From Paragorgia papillata (taxonomy: Eukaryota; Cnidaria; Anthozoa; Scleralcyonacea; Coralliidae), in NCBI GenBank assembly GCA_035771165.1, contig JAWNZC010000311.1, forward strand, positions 31,001 to 95,000: 64,000 nucleotides of DNA, given 5' to 3'. Shown in pieces: positions 11,950 through 28,809 of the stretch (its first letter is position 1; each line of letters begins with the position of its first letter). Both the position numbers and the translations under genes were made by a program. A model generated the notes under the pieces. That model was not told where the DNA came from, ran no database searches, and saw nothing but the letters and a program-made list of their open reading frames with translations.

Positions 11950-12680
11950 TTGTCAAGATCTTACAAGATCTTGTAAGATCTTGTAAGATCTTGTAAGATC
12001 TTGTAAGATCTTGTAAGATCTTGTAAGATCTTAAATAAGATCTTATAAGAAATTTCTTATAAGATCTTATAAGATCTTACAAAGATCTTGTAAGATCTTA
12101 TAAGATCTTGAAAGATCTTGTAAGATCTTAAATAAGATCTTATAAGAAAATTCTTATAAGATCTTATAAGATCTTACAAAATTTTATAAGATCTTGTAAG
12201 ATCTTGTACGATCGTATATATCTTGTAAGATCTTAAATAAGATCTTATAAGAAAATTCTCATAAGATCTTACAAAGATCTTGTAAGATCTTATAAGATCT
12301 TGAAAGGTCTTGTAAGATCTTAAATAAGATCTTATAAGAAAATTCTTATAAGATCTTATAAGATCTTACAAAATTTTATAAGATCTTGTAAGATCTTGTA
12401 AGATCTTGTACCATCTTGTAAGATCTTAAATAAGATCTTATAAGAAAATTCTTGTAAGATCTTATAAGATCTTACAAAGTCTTATAAGATCTTATAATAA
12501 GATATTGTAAGCTGATCTTGTAAAATCTTGTAAAATCTTAAATAAGATCTTATAAGAAATTTCTTATAAGATATTATTTAAGATCTTGAACCAAATTTTG
12601 CATAAAGCTCACTAGATCTTTCAAGATCTTGTGTATTATCTTGTAAAAGCTTATAAGATATTTTGTATGATATATCCCTT
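11950..12680. repeat. Subterminal AAGATCTTGTAAGATC array (inner, left)
   Basis: Repeats of about 10 bp (AAGATCTTGT) with longer higher-order blocks such as TTAAATAAGATCTTATAAGA, which recurs about every 110-120 bp. Decays toward 12680 into AATATTCTGTTGG-type repeats. Confidence 0.85.
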
Positions 12681-12689
12681 ACGAAAATG

Positions 12690-12930
12690 TTCTATAGAAT
12701 CCTATAGAATATTCTGTTGGAAATCTAAATCCAATGGAATATTCTGTTGGATTTTTTTTTCAACAGAATATTCTGTTGGATATTCTGTATGACACTAAAG
12801 TGTCAATAGAATATTCTATTGGATTTTCTATAGCATATTGGTTTTTCTTCACAAAGTATTATATTAGAGTTTTCTATATGAGGCCAATAGAATATTCTAT
12901 TGAATATTCTATAGAATATTCTATTCATTC
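12690..12930. repeat. Diverged AATATTCTRTTGGA repeats
   Basis: Several copies of GAATATTCTGTTGGA and GAATATTCTATTGGA at irregular spacing. The open frame that runs through them (12734-13150) has no coding character. Confidence 0.5.
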
Positions 12931-13340
12931 GATTTTTTATTCATCTCTAAGTTATAACTCTGAAGTTAAAACATTGAGCTTCAAATGCTTTTCCAAGTTT
13001 ACCATTTGTCATATTTTGCTTATAAGTGTTTCTTTGGATCTACCGTATATTGCTCAAGCAATATTTCCACCAAACTTTAACTATACGTTTCTTATCTTCA
13101 AAATTCCTGTGCTAACAGATATTTTGTGCAGCATGCTACACACTATTTGATTAGACATAAAACTTGACAAATGACCTAAATATACTAGCCCATAAAGTTG
13201 AATTAAAAAGTATTGATTTGTAAAACTCGATGTATGGCTTTCGACTTTCGAGTGACTATGGGCGAATACAACCTGCAAATTTACATAAACGTTTTGTGCT
13301 ACCTTAAGACCACGCGAGGCTAACGCGGGATTATTATCCC

Positions 13341-13499
13341 ATGATGACGCGGGAACCCGGTGACGCGTTCATTTTCGAATTGGAAGTTCGTTGGCGATTG
13401 TTGTTTGCCTTTTGCTTTGTAATTTGTTGCTTCTGTTTTATAAATGGTTCTTCGCTAGATCGACGTATACAGACGATGGATGCGATCACATTATTGAAG
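13341..13499 (+). CDS. Possible first exon with signal peptide
   Basis: Opens at an ATG in a short CG-rich patch and encodes about 53 residues with a strongly hydrophobic run (LLFAFCFVICCFCF), then INGSS. It ends at a consensus donor, GAAG|GTAAGT, at 13499/13500. It looks like the 5' exon of a secreted or type I membrane protein. I find no downstream exon on this strand, so the gene may be decayed or the exon spurious. It lies inside the nested element. Confidence 0.3.
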
Positions 13500-13559
13500 G
13501 TAAGTCATAGATTCTTTAATCAGCAATTTTGTATACTGATTTGTATAAATTTGAAATAG

Positions 13560-14780
13560 TCGGCAAGGTATACTCGGGGTATTTTATATTTATTCGCTAC
13601 GGAATAGAAATGTTCTTAATTGTCGGAATACAAACGATTTGCGGTTTGATTCTTACAAAATATGTTTATTTTCGTTGTTTATATTAAAGTATTACAATTA
13701 AAGGATTTATGGTTTGTTTTGGGGATTGACAAATTGTTTTGTGTTGATCAACAACGGCGGCAATTTTGAATATATATAATATATATACCCTGCATACTAT
13801 AGGTAATTCATTTACAAAAAGTCGACCATTTGATTCCCTTTTTGATGAACACAACTGTTATGTTTCAATATTTAATTTAAGAAAAGGCTTTACTGTGTTA
13901 ACAACATAGCTTGAAAACTAGATATTCCTAGACTGCAATGTTCTCAGTGTTGGAATCTGGGGCAATGTATGCATGTATGCTATAAACCAGACTACAAAGA
14001 ATATTAAACATGTTTCAAAGAATATTAAAATTTACCAGTAAACATGGACTGGACTGGCCCGGTAACTGGTTGTGACAACTGGGATCAAGGCAAACTGGGC
14101 TAGCTTGCTTGTCATGTAATTGAAATGTTGAAAAGACATACAATTTATATAGGATGGCTAGCCTGGTCCATGTAATCACCCCCTTAGTTTGCTGATGTTC
14201 AGAGTTAATTAAACAAATGTTCAGAGTCTCGCAAGTTTTATTCTATTTCACATCAATCTTTTGTTAATATCCCATTTGTTATTATAGATGTACTAACTCC
14301 GTGCCAAATATGGGTCAGACAAAGTTAATAAATATCACCAGCAAGTTATGGATGCATGTAACCAAAAATGTAGGGATGCAAAATGTAGAATGGATGCTGC
14401 AGAAAGCAAAAACTTATAAAGACTATAAATTTTGAATGAATGAATTTTGTCATTAGAGTACTAATTAGCTTGGCAATTAAATAATGTCAATCGTAAATAC
14501 TTTAAATAGTTAATTACAGTTTATTTTCAACAACCTTATTTGAGAGTAATATTATGTCTCTTTTCACCAATTTCCAAAGAGCTAGATCAATAACTGGACA
14601 CGCAAGTGTGTTGGGGTTGACTGTTCACCATACATGTAGAGTGATAATCATAAAATCATATAAAGCAAAATAATGGACAAAAACAAACTAATTATTTACA
14701 CTTGTGTATGACCCCATCTCTACCATTACCAGATCTAATGTAACAATATAATTATACAATGTAACATGTAACAAATTTTG
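13560..14780. other. No recognised gene
   Basis: AT-rich unique-looking DNA. No ORF or clear repeat. Confidence 0.4.
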
Positions 14781-15283
14781 TTAAAGTGCTTATGAAACGA
14801 AAATTAAGTTTGTCTTATTTGAAAGTACTTTTAAAATGACAGAGTAACATATTTTGCTGCTTTTTGTTTCCTTGCTTTGTTTTTAGGATATCATAGTTTG
14901 TTTTATAAGTGAAACTACTGTAACCAGTGACGTCACAACGCGTGCATAATGACTTACAGGGAATTGGAAAGGTTATATATCTTTTCTATTATCAGATGGA
15001 AGCACTTCGAAGTGTGTGTGTTTCCCTTCCAACAACAAAAATAATTACATTTTCAACTAATTCCGTTTAATAATAGGAAAGATCTATACAGTATATATAA
15101 ACCTTTCCCAGTAAGTCATGCGCATTGTGATGTCACTGGTTAGTTTCACATACAATAAAACAAACTGAGATACCTCAAGAAAGAAGCAAGCAAGCAAACA
15201 AAAAACAGCAAAAGATGTTACTCTGTCATTTCAAAGTACTTTCAAATAAGACAAACTTAATTTTCGTTTCATAAGCACTTTAA
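14781..15283. mobile_element. TTAA-flanked foldback MITE (0.5 kb)
   Basis: Begins TTAAAGTGCTTATGAAACG and ends CATAAGCACTTTAA. The arms are imperfect inverted repeats of about 240 bp, with internal landmarks AAAGTACTTT, GACGTCAC/GTGATGTCAC and TAACCTTTCC-type blocks. TTAA at both edges matches the target duplication of piggyBac-type elements; that class is inferred from the TTAA only. Confidence 0.7.
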
Positions 15284-15354
15284 ATCAAATTAATCATGCT
15301 CTTATTAAAGCCCTTCAAATGATATATCAGGGAAGATATTGTCAGATTCAACAA

Positions 15355-16045
15355 GAACTTGTGTTATTTTGTAAGATTCTGCAACAGTCAAGATAGTAAG
15401 ATTTTGTACAATCTTGTAAGATCTTGTAAGACCTTGTAGGTTCTTGTAAGATCTTGTAAGATCTTGTAGGATCTTGTAAGATCTTGTAAGATTCAGCAAG
15501 ATCTTGTAAGATCTTGTAAGATCTTGTAAGATCTTGTAAGATCTTGTAGGATCTTGTAGGATCTTGTAAGATCTTGTAAGATCTTGTTAGATCTTGTAAG
15601 ATTCAGCAAGATCTTGTAAGATCTTGTAAGATCTTGTAAGATCTTGTAAGATCTTGTAAGATCTTGTAAGATCTTGTAGGATCTTGTAAGATCTTGTAAG
15701 ATTCAGCAAGATCTTGTAAGATCTTGTAAGATCTTGTAGGATCTTGTAAGATCTTGTAAGATCTTGTAGGATCTTGTAAGATTCAGCAAGATCTTGTAAG
15801 ATCTTGTAAGATCTTGTAGGATCTTGTAAGATTCAGCAAGATCTTGTAAGATCTTGTAAGATCTTGTAGGATCTTGTAAGATTCAACAAGATCTTCTACG
15901 AGCTTGTCTAAAATCTTGTAAGATTTTAAGCTATCTTGTAAGATCTTGTAAGATTTTGCAAGATCTTGTAAGATCTTGATAAGATCTTGCAAGATCTTGC
16001 AAGATCTTACATAAGATCTTATAAGATATTGGCAAGATCTTATGT
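15355..16045. repeat. Subterminal AAGATCTTGT array (inner, right)
   Basis: A near-perfect 10-bp AAGATCTTGT array, punctuated at intervals by AAGATTCAGCAAGATC. The punctuation defines higher-order units of roughly 50-110 bp. Minus-strand open frames across it are composition artefacts. Confidence 0.85.
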
Positions 16046-16061
16046 AAGATTTTCACCTGGG

Positions 16062-17960
16062 ATCCCACGCAATCTCGCGCGTGCGGTGATGTCACGTGTG
16101 CCGCGATCTCACGCGTGCCACGCAATACAAAACAGAAGCTAAAGTGAAACTTTTTTCAGTTGCCTGATGATTGCTAACGCGTGAAACTCGGAGTAGCAAC
16201 GTTCATTTTTTTAATATATATATATATATATATATGCATGTGTTGTTTTTAAGAGTTCGAACTAAAGATCTTGATTTCAAACTCCTAAAAACAGTAACGC
16301 ATATTAAAGTGCTACCTAACAGCTTGGCATTGTACCTACTTCGTATCTTTTAAAACTGTGATGCAGATCACATTTAGTGATTAAAAATTTAAAACGTTTT
16401 CAGATCAGATTCAAATCTATTTATTTTATTATATACATTATTCATCATCTTATGTCCCGTACGTACCTATGTTCATAAGGCATCCAATATAAAATTTGCC
16501 GTTGTCCTTCACCTTTAATAACGCGCCAAGCGCTATTTCCGTGTCACTGCATGCGATAAGTTTTCTTGTCGCAATAGAATACTTCCCTTCAAATAAAACA
16601 AGTAATGATCCAAATCATCAGCTACTAGAAATAGACGAAATAGAACGTAATGATGAAACCAGTTCACTGTTATATAACTCTTTTAAATGTACCCACGTTT
16701 ATGAGGGATTATTGACCAGTATACTAGCGAGAAATATTCGTTTCGTCACGCAAACTTTGTCTTGTTACCTATTGATTATTTGATTGTCTTTTCGCAGCCT
16801 TTAATCCATATTAGCCGTTGGCATAGAAACTATATTTAAGTCTATATAAAAAATCATCTTGCCAAAATTTCTTCATTATTTTGAAAATAACAGAATCATA
16901 AATTTTCTGGAGCCGCATGTTGTTCAGTTAGTATTAGACATGCGATGGAAAGAAAACATTGATTAAAGAATAAAGTAAACGCACGACAATACAGTCTTGG
17001 TTTTCATTAATATACTTTATAATATTGGCGTAGCGCCATTCTTTGATTGAGTTTACAGACGATATAGAGTCACAGCAAAATACTTATATCTGATTGCAGT
17101 GAATGTTTTCATATGTAATAACAGCAAACGTTGTGTGCGACTTGTCTTTGTAGCGGGCAACTTGGCGGAATATTGAAACCCAACTAAGGAAGCTTTAACG
17201 CATACAGGCTGCGGTGTCAAATATATAGAAACAAATTGTACCGCCAATCGGTCTCTTCGACGCAGAGAGTCACCATTATCACGAAATAACGTTTAAGCAT
17301 TTGTTAACATGATTATGCAGAAGAAAAGGAGAGTTTCGTTTTGAACTACTATTTCAAATTGATTGCGCTCCGGCAGGTGTTCATTTTTAAGTTCGCTGCG
17401 CAGGAGGTAACCGAGAGCAAATGACACGATGCCTATGATTTAAACATAATACGGATTCGTTAACTGTTGTAATATAAAACAAACAAAGAACTTACCTTCA
17501 GAAGTCTTATTTACTATAGTTCGGCAAGTCATTCCAAACGTTTCTCTCTATTCTGTATAGTGACTGAGCAGGTTTGACGCGGCGCGACGATAAAGTTATG
17601 AACAAGAATGCAGGGTGTTGGCATGCAGTTGGCAAGCTCGTAGCATCTGGCAACGCACGTGATGGTTTTATAAGAACGTTATTGGTTAGAAAACAATAAA
17701 GCGCGGAAATCGCACAACTTCAAATCTTATCGGATGTAAGAAAATGTCAAATGCGCCAAGTGTGTCTCCGGTTGTTTTGCCCCGAAGCCAACCATTTAGC
17801 ATTGTGATAACACAGTATTATAGTTATCCTATCAGTCGTCAAACAAAAATAAATAATAACTGTACGTCTGTACGAATAAACGAAATGATATTTGAAAAGT
17901 GAAATGTACAACAATGATTAAACTATTGCAATTATTATTACCAATTATTTGATTTTTTAC
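16062..17960. other. Repeat remnants, no supported gene
   Basis: Contains a CG-rich patch (16065-16130), a copy of the 11654 MITE arm (16178-16208), a TA array (16217-16235) and the inverted partner of 10795-10840 at about 16305-16350. An open frame at 16496-16783 has no family resemblance and no splice context that I trust. The rest is unique AT-rich DNA. Confidence 0.4.
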
Positions 17961-17969
17961 TTTTTAAAA

Positions 17970-18965
17970 TCTTACCACGATCTTGGCAGTACGTATCATG
18001 ACAAGATTGTGGAAAGGTCATATAGTATATGTTACAAACTCCTAACAAACTTTGGCAGATCATAATATAGAGATCTTGGCAAGAAATATACATAAAATCT
18101 TGGCAAGATCTTGGCAAGATTTTTATTAAACTTATATATATATAAATCTTGGCAAGATCGTAGCAAGATCTTGGCAAGATCATATTCAAATTATATATAA
18201 AAATCTTGGCAAGATCGTAACAAGATCTTGCAAGAAAATCTTGGCAAGATCGTAGCAAGATCTTGGCAAGATCATCTTAAAATTATATATAAAAATCTTG
18301 GCAAGATCGTAGCAAGATCTTGGCAAGATCGTATTAAAATTATATATAAAAATCTTGGCAAGATCGTAGCAAGATCTTGGCAAGATCATATTAAAATTAT
18401 ATATAAAAATCTTGGCAAGATCGTAGCAAGATCTTGCCAAGATCTTGGCAAGATCATGGCAAGAAAATCATTTTTGGATCTTGGCAAGATCTTGGCAAGA
18501 TTTTGGCAAGATCATATTAAAATTATATATAAAAATCTTGGCAAGATCGTAGCAAGATCTTGCCAAGATCGTAGCAAGATCATGGCAAGAAAATCATCTT
18601 TTGGATCTTGCCAACATCTTGGCAAGATCATATTAAAATTATATATAAAAATCTTGGCAAGATCATATTAAAATTATATATAAAAATCTTGGCAAGATCT
18701 TGGCAAGAAAATCTTGGCAAGATCGTAGCAAGATCATGGCACGAAAATCATCTTTTGGACCTTGCCAAGATCTTGGCAAGATCATATTAAAATTATATAT
18801 AAAAATCTTGGCAAGATCTTGCCAAGATCTTGGCAAGATCATGGCAAGAAAATCATTTTTGGAACTTGGCAAGATCTTGGCAAGATCTTGGCAAGATCAT
18901 ATTAAAATTATATATAAAAATCTTGGCAAGATCGTAGCAAGATCTTGCCAAGATCTTGCCAAGAT
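17970..18965. repeat. Subterminal GATCTTGGCAA array (right)
   Basis: Blocks of CAAGATCTTGG alternate with ATTAAAATTATATATAAAAA spacers, giving higher-order units near 66 bp and longer. It mirrors the left array of the 11-kb element. Confidence 0.85.
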
Positions 18966-20182
18966 GTTGAACCTGGGCATGATTAACATTATCCAGTTGT
19001 TATCATGACAATCACCCTGCTGGTCTATTGTACATACTGTTTAGTACACTGTGACTGAACACAACATGGTATATTATTATTAATTTAAAAATTTTTTAGG
19101 GGAACTGATTTCAGGACTGACTATAGTAAGCTTGGCATGGTCAGTGCTCTTTTTCCTAAAGTACCACTGTATGCTCTTACAGCAACAGCAACAAAAAAAG
19201 ACAGAGAAGTCATAATCAATACTTTATGCATGAAAGATGTTCACATGGTTGTTGGAAATATTGATCGACCAAACATTTTTATTGAAAAAGTGTTTAGAGA
19301 AGGGAGTGATGATGATGCCTTGGAAGAAATATTATTGCCAATCATGAAAGACCTTAAAGATAAAAAAACAGAATACCCTTTGACAATAATTTATCTTTCT
19401 CTTCAATGGTGTGGATATGCATACAATCTTTTTGACCACTACATGGGTTTATAACAGTACTTCCCAGATGGTACAAGTGCTGAACCATGCAATAGACTTT
19501 TTGCACAATATCACTCTCCACAAACCCAGAAGATGAAGGATGAGATTTTAAAACAACTGTTGTCAACTAATTGCAAAGTGAGAGTGATTTTTGCAACTGT
19601 AGCAATTGTAATGGGTGTAAACATCCCAAACGTTCGCTGCATTATTCATTTTGGTGTTCCAGGTTCAGTGCGACAGTATTACCAAGAGATCGGAAGAGCT
19701 GGGAGAGATGGCAAGCCAGCAAATGCAACCCTGTATTATAATAACAGAGATATTGCTTTGAGCAGGAAAGGGATTGGAAGTGACATAAGACATTATTGCA
19801 AAACAAATAATTATTGTCTGAGAAAGCTCATTCTTATGTTTCTAGATGTGAATGTTTGTGAAAGCCAGTCCACTTCCCTTGAACATACATGTTGTAGCTT
19901 TTGCAAGCAAAACTGTTCTTGTCTCAATTGTTTAATGAACAACCTTGGCTATTAACTAAATAAACCAATTTCATAGTTTCACTTTCAAGCCAGAATACAA
20001 TCATCATGGACACATTCTGCTTGCTTTAGCACAATTAATGCCTTTTCTGTTATTCACTAATTATGGTGAATATGTATAGGTAGTGTTGTTGACCCATTAT
20101 ATACAATTATAAAAATGTACTGTTGTTTGCAGGCATTTAATATCAAAAATTACACAAATTTTTCATAACATAAGAAATTAAA

Positions 20183-26983
<6,801 letters not shown>

Positions 26984-26985
26984 CG

Positions 26986-27703
26986 GGCTATCTTTAAAAG
27001 GGGGAACGGGGAATGGGGGAATCGGGGAATGGGGGAATGGGGGAATCGGGGAATGGGGGAATGGGGGAATCGGGGAATCGGGGAATGGGGGAATGGGGGA
27101 ATCGGGGAATGGGGGAATGGGGGAATGGGGGAATGGGGGAATCGGGGAATGGGGGAATCGGGGAATGGGGGAATCGGGGAATCGGGGAATCGGGGAATCG
27201 GGGAATCGGGGAATGGGGGAATGGGGGAATCGGGGAATGGGGGAATCGGGGAATGGGGGAATCGGGGAATCGGGGAATGGGGGAGTCGGGGAATGGGGGA
27301 ATCGGGGAATCGGGGAATCGGGGAATCGGGGAATGGGGGAATGGGGGAATCGGGGAATGGGGGAATCGGGGAATGGGGGAATCGGGGAATCGGGGAATGG
27401 GGGAATCGGGGAATGGGGGAATCGGGGAATCGGGGAATCGGGGAATCGGGGAATGGGGGAATGGGGGAATCGGGGAATGGGGGAATCGGGGAATGGGGGA
27501 ATGGGGGAATCGGGGAATGGGGGAATGGGGGAATCGGAAAAGGGGGAATCAGAAAAGGGGGAATCGGGGAGAAATGGGGGAATCGGGGAGACAAAGACAA
27601 AGGAATAACCAATCTGTTTACGCATTAAGACTAAAGCAAAATAAAGTAAAGTAAAGTAAAATAAAGTATTAAAAGTAAAATATATGTCGCTTGTTTCTGC
27701 TGT
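26986..27703. repeat. Octamer array cassette (AATSGGGG), G4-like
   Basis: 27000-27540 is about 65 copies of an 8-bp unit (AATCGGGG or AATGGGGG) with G runs every 3-4 bases on the plus strand. A degenerate part (GGGGGAATCAGAAAAG type) extends to about 27594. The flank at 27595-27703 (GACAAAGACAAAGGAATAAC, then TAAAGTAAAGTAAA) recurs with the array, inverted, at 45977-46480. The near edge is 3-17 bp from the DUF6589 start codon, so the array lies in its 5' leader or promoter. Pro/Ser/Arg-rich frames on either strand are artefacts of an 8-bp period. Confidence 0.9.
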
Positions 27704-27800
27704 ATTTCTGTAGAAGTCCAACTCGCGTCGGAACCTTTGAAGTTTCTATCCTCGCGCATGTCGCCTCCCGCATCTTGATTCCTCGCCATCCTACGCAATA

Positions 27801-27866
27801 CTGGCAAGTTCCCCCGGCAGTTTGGACCTTCAAAAGAAGGTTAAAACTGCCGGGGGAACTTGCCAG
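27801..27866. repeat. Hairpin with 23-bp perfect arms
   Basis: 27801-27823 and 27844-27866 are exact reverse complements with a 20-base loop. Weaker inverted similarity extends outward (CCTACGCAATA against GATTGCATAGG), so it is probably a MITE. Confidence 0.75.
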
Positions 27867-28184
27867 GATTGCATAGGATAGCGTAGGATCGCGTGGGATG
27901 GCGTCGGATGGGCGTAAAATATCGCGCATGCGCATTAACCTCTGCGGAGGAGAGAGTACTTACACTACTGGAATAATACAACAAAACCAAATAACTAAAT
28001 ATTCTTCACTTTAACCGTACAGATCAATGAAAATTTCAGCCTGTAAGAAATTACTAAATGGTATAAATTTTTGTTTTTTCACTTAATTTAACTTTGCAGG
28101 AATAATCGAAACGGCGCTGTGTGCAGGTGATGGCATGGAGGGTAATTTGCAAAACGAAATTCCGACTGCTGGTTACTTTTCCAG

Positions 28185-28338
28185 TTAAGAAATAGATAAT
28201 GGTTTAGCGTGTCTCATCGAGTTATGGATGAACACTGAAAATTGGGAGAGCACTAAAAAATCGTAAGAGATGGTCGAGGAGATAGCCGAGTGCATCCAAC
28301 TCGATGGAACACGCTAAACCATGAGCCATTTCTTTCAT
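28185..28338. mobile_element. Foldback MITE (ATGGTTTAGCGTG arms)
   Basis: ATGGTTTAGCGTG at 28199 and CACGCTAAACCAT ending at 28322 are exact inverted arms. They extend outward as AAGAAAT against ATTTCTT. A CATCGAGTTATGGA-type block inside recurs just downstream at about 28500. Confidence 0.65.
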
Positions 28339-28339
28339 A

Positions 28340-28809
28340 ACATAGTATTTCATTTCACAAGCTGACGAATCGTTTTGGTTGTTGTGTTTTGCCATTTTCG
28401 TAGCCAAGTCTTTCTTGTTCACTAAACTCCAACCAAAGGACAGTAGTTTTGTTTTGAAATTTCCCCCCACGCTTTTTCGGTGTGCTCCATAACTTGCTCC
28501 ATCGAGTTATGGAGAACGCACGACAGCCAATCAGAAACGTTGTTATATCAAACCCATGTTATAAATAATAATCATGTGTACCACTTTATAGCAAAGTACT
28601 AACTTGATTCCTGAAATTGTTATTGAGACGTGCTTATTTAAAATTTTATGTAGAAATTTCAAACATAAATGTGATTAGAAGATATTTTTGTATAGTTCAT
28701 TTTACAAACTGAAACTGAAACTGAATCTTGAACCATGCTCAAATTAGTCAAATACTGAATTATCTGCGTCACGTACTATACTCGCGCTGATTAGACTATC
28801 TGTTACAGA
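28340..28809. other. No recognised gene
   Basis: Spacer between the foldback element and the 3' end of the chimeric gene. It presumably includes that gene's 3' untranslated region. No motif identified. Confidence 0.4.

Larger units (their letters stand above)
11936..16061. mobile_element. Nested 4.1-kb element with CCCAGGTGAAAATCTT ends
   Basis: CCCAGGTGAAAATCTT at 11936-11951 is exactly inverted as AAGATTTTCACCTGGG at 16046-16061. Both ends pass into arrays of AAGATCTTGTAAGATCTTA-type repeats (11950-12680 and 15400-16045). The CCCAGGT start and the GATCTT arrays make it a diverged sister of the 11-kb element in which it sits. The interior holds a TTAA-flanked MITE, a possible exon and AT-rich DNA, but no recognised transposase. 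It is probably non-autonomous. Confidence 0.65.
7791..18977. mobile_element. 11.2-kb DNA transposon-like element in RecQ intron
   Basis: The left end (CCCAGGTTGAGAATCTTGCC at 7791) and the reverse complement of the right end (CCCAGGTTCAACATCTTGG at 18977) match. Each end runs straight into a subterminal array of CAAGATCTTGG-type repeats (7806-8420 and 17970-18965). The RecQ intron is 7643-19099, so only about 148 bp and 122 bp of intron lie outside the element. This supports insertion into a formerly short intron. I see no clear target-site duplication. Cargo: a BEN-domain gene (minus), a possible signal-peptide exon (13341-13499) and a nested relative (11936-16061). No transposase is recognised, so the superfamily is open. 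Confidence 0.6.
7071..19955 (+). pseudogene. RecQ-like DNA helicase with two in-frame stops
   Basis: Exon 1 is 7071-7642 and exon 2 is 19100-19955; the W codon is split TG|G and the frame is kept. Exon 1 has Walker A (LPTGYGKS, codons 48-55) and the DEAH box (IDEAH, about codons 182-186). Exon 2 has motif III (ALTATATK), motif V (ATVAIVMGVNIP, where RecQ proteins usually read VAFGMGxDIP) and motif VI (QEIGRAGRDG). It ends in a Cys cluster (CCSFCKQNCSC), matching my recollection of the anthozoan RecQ-like family. RecQ enzymes unwind DNA 3' to 5'. There is a TGA at 7257-7259 just after Walker A and a TAA at 19452-19454, but no frameshift. This suggests a young pseudogene, an allele, or recoding. 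It is convergent with the DUF6589 gene, 227 bp away. Confidence 0.85.

Noticed and set aside
12734..13150. 138-aa plus-strand ORF
   Set aside because: Begins in degenerate AATATTCTGTTGG repeats and shows no domain pattern.
16496..16783. 95-aa plus-strand ORF
   Set aside because: No family resemblance, no convincing splice sites, composition like flanking DNA.
11936..18965. CRISPR-like arrays
   Set aside because: Repeats are contiguous or have repeated spacers rather than unique ones, and the genome is eukaryotic.
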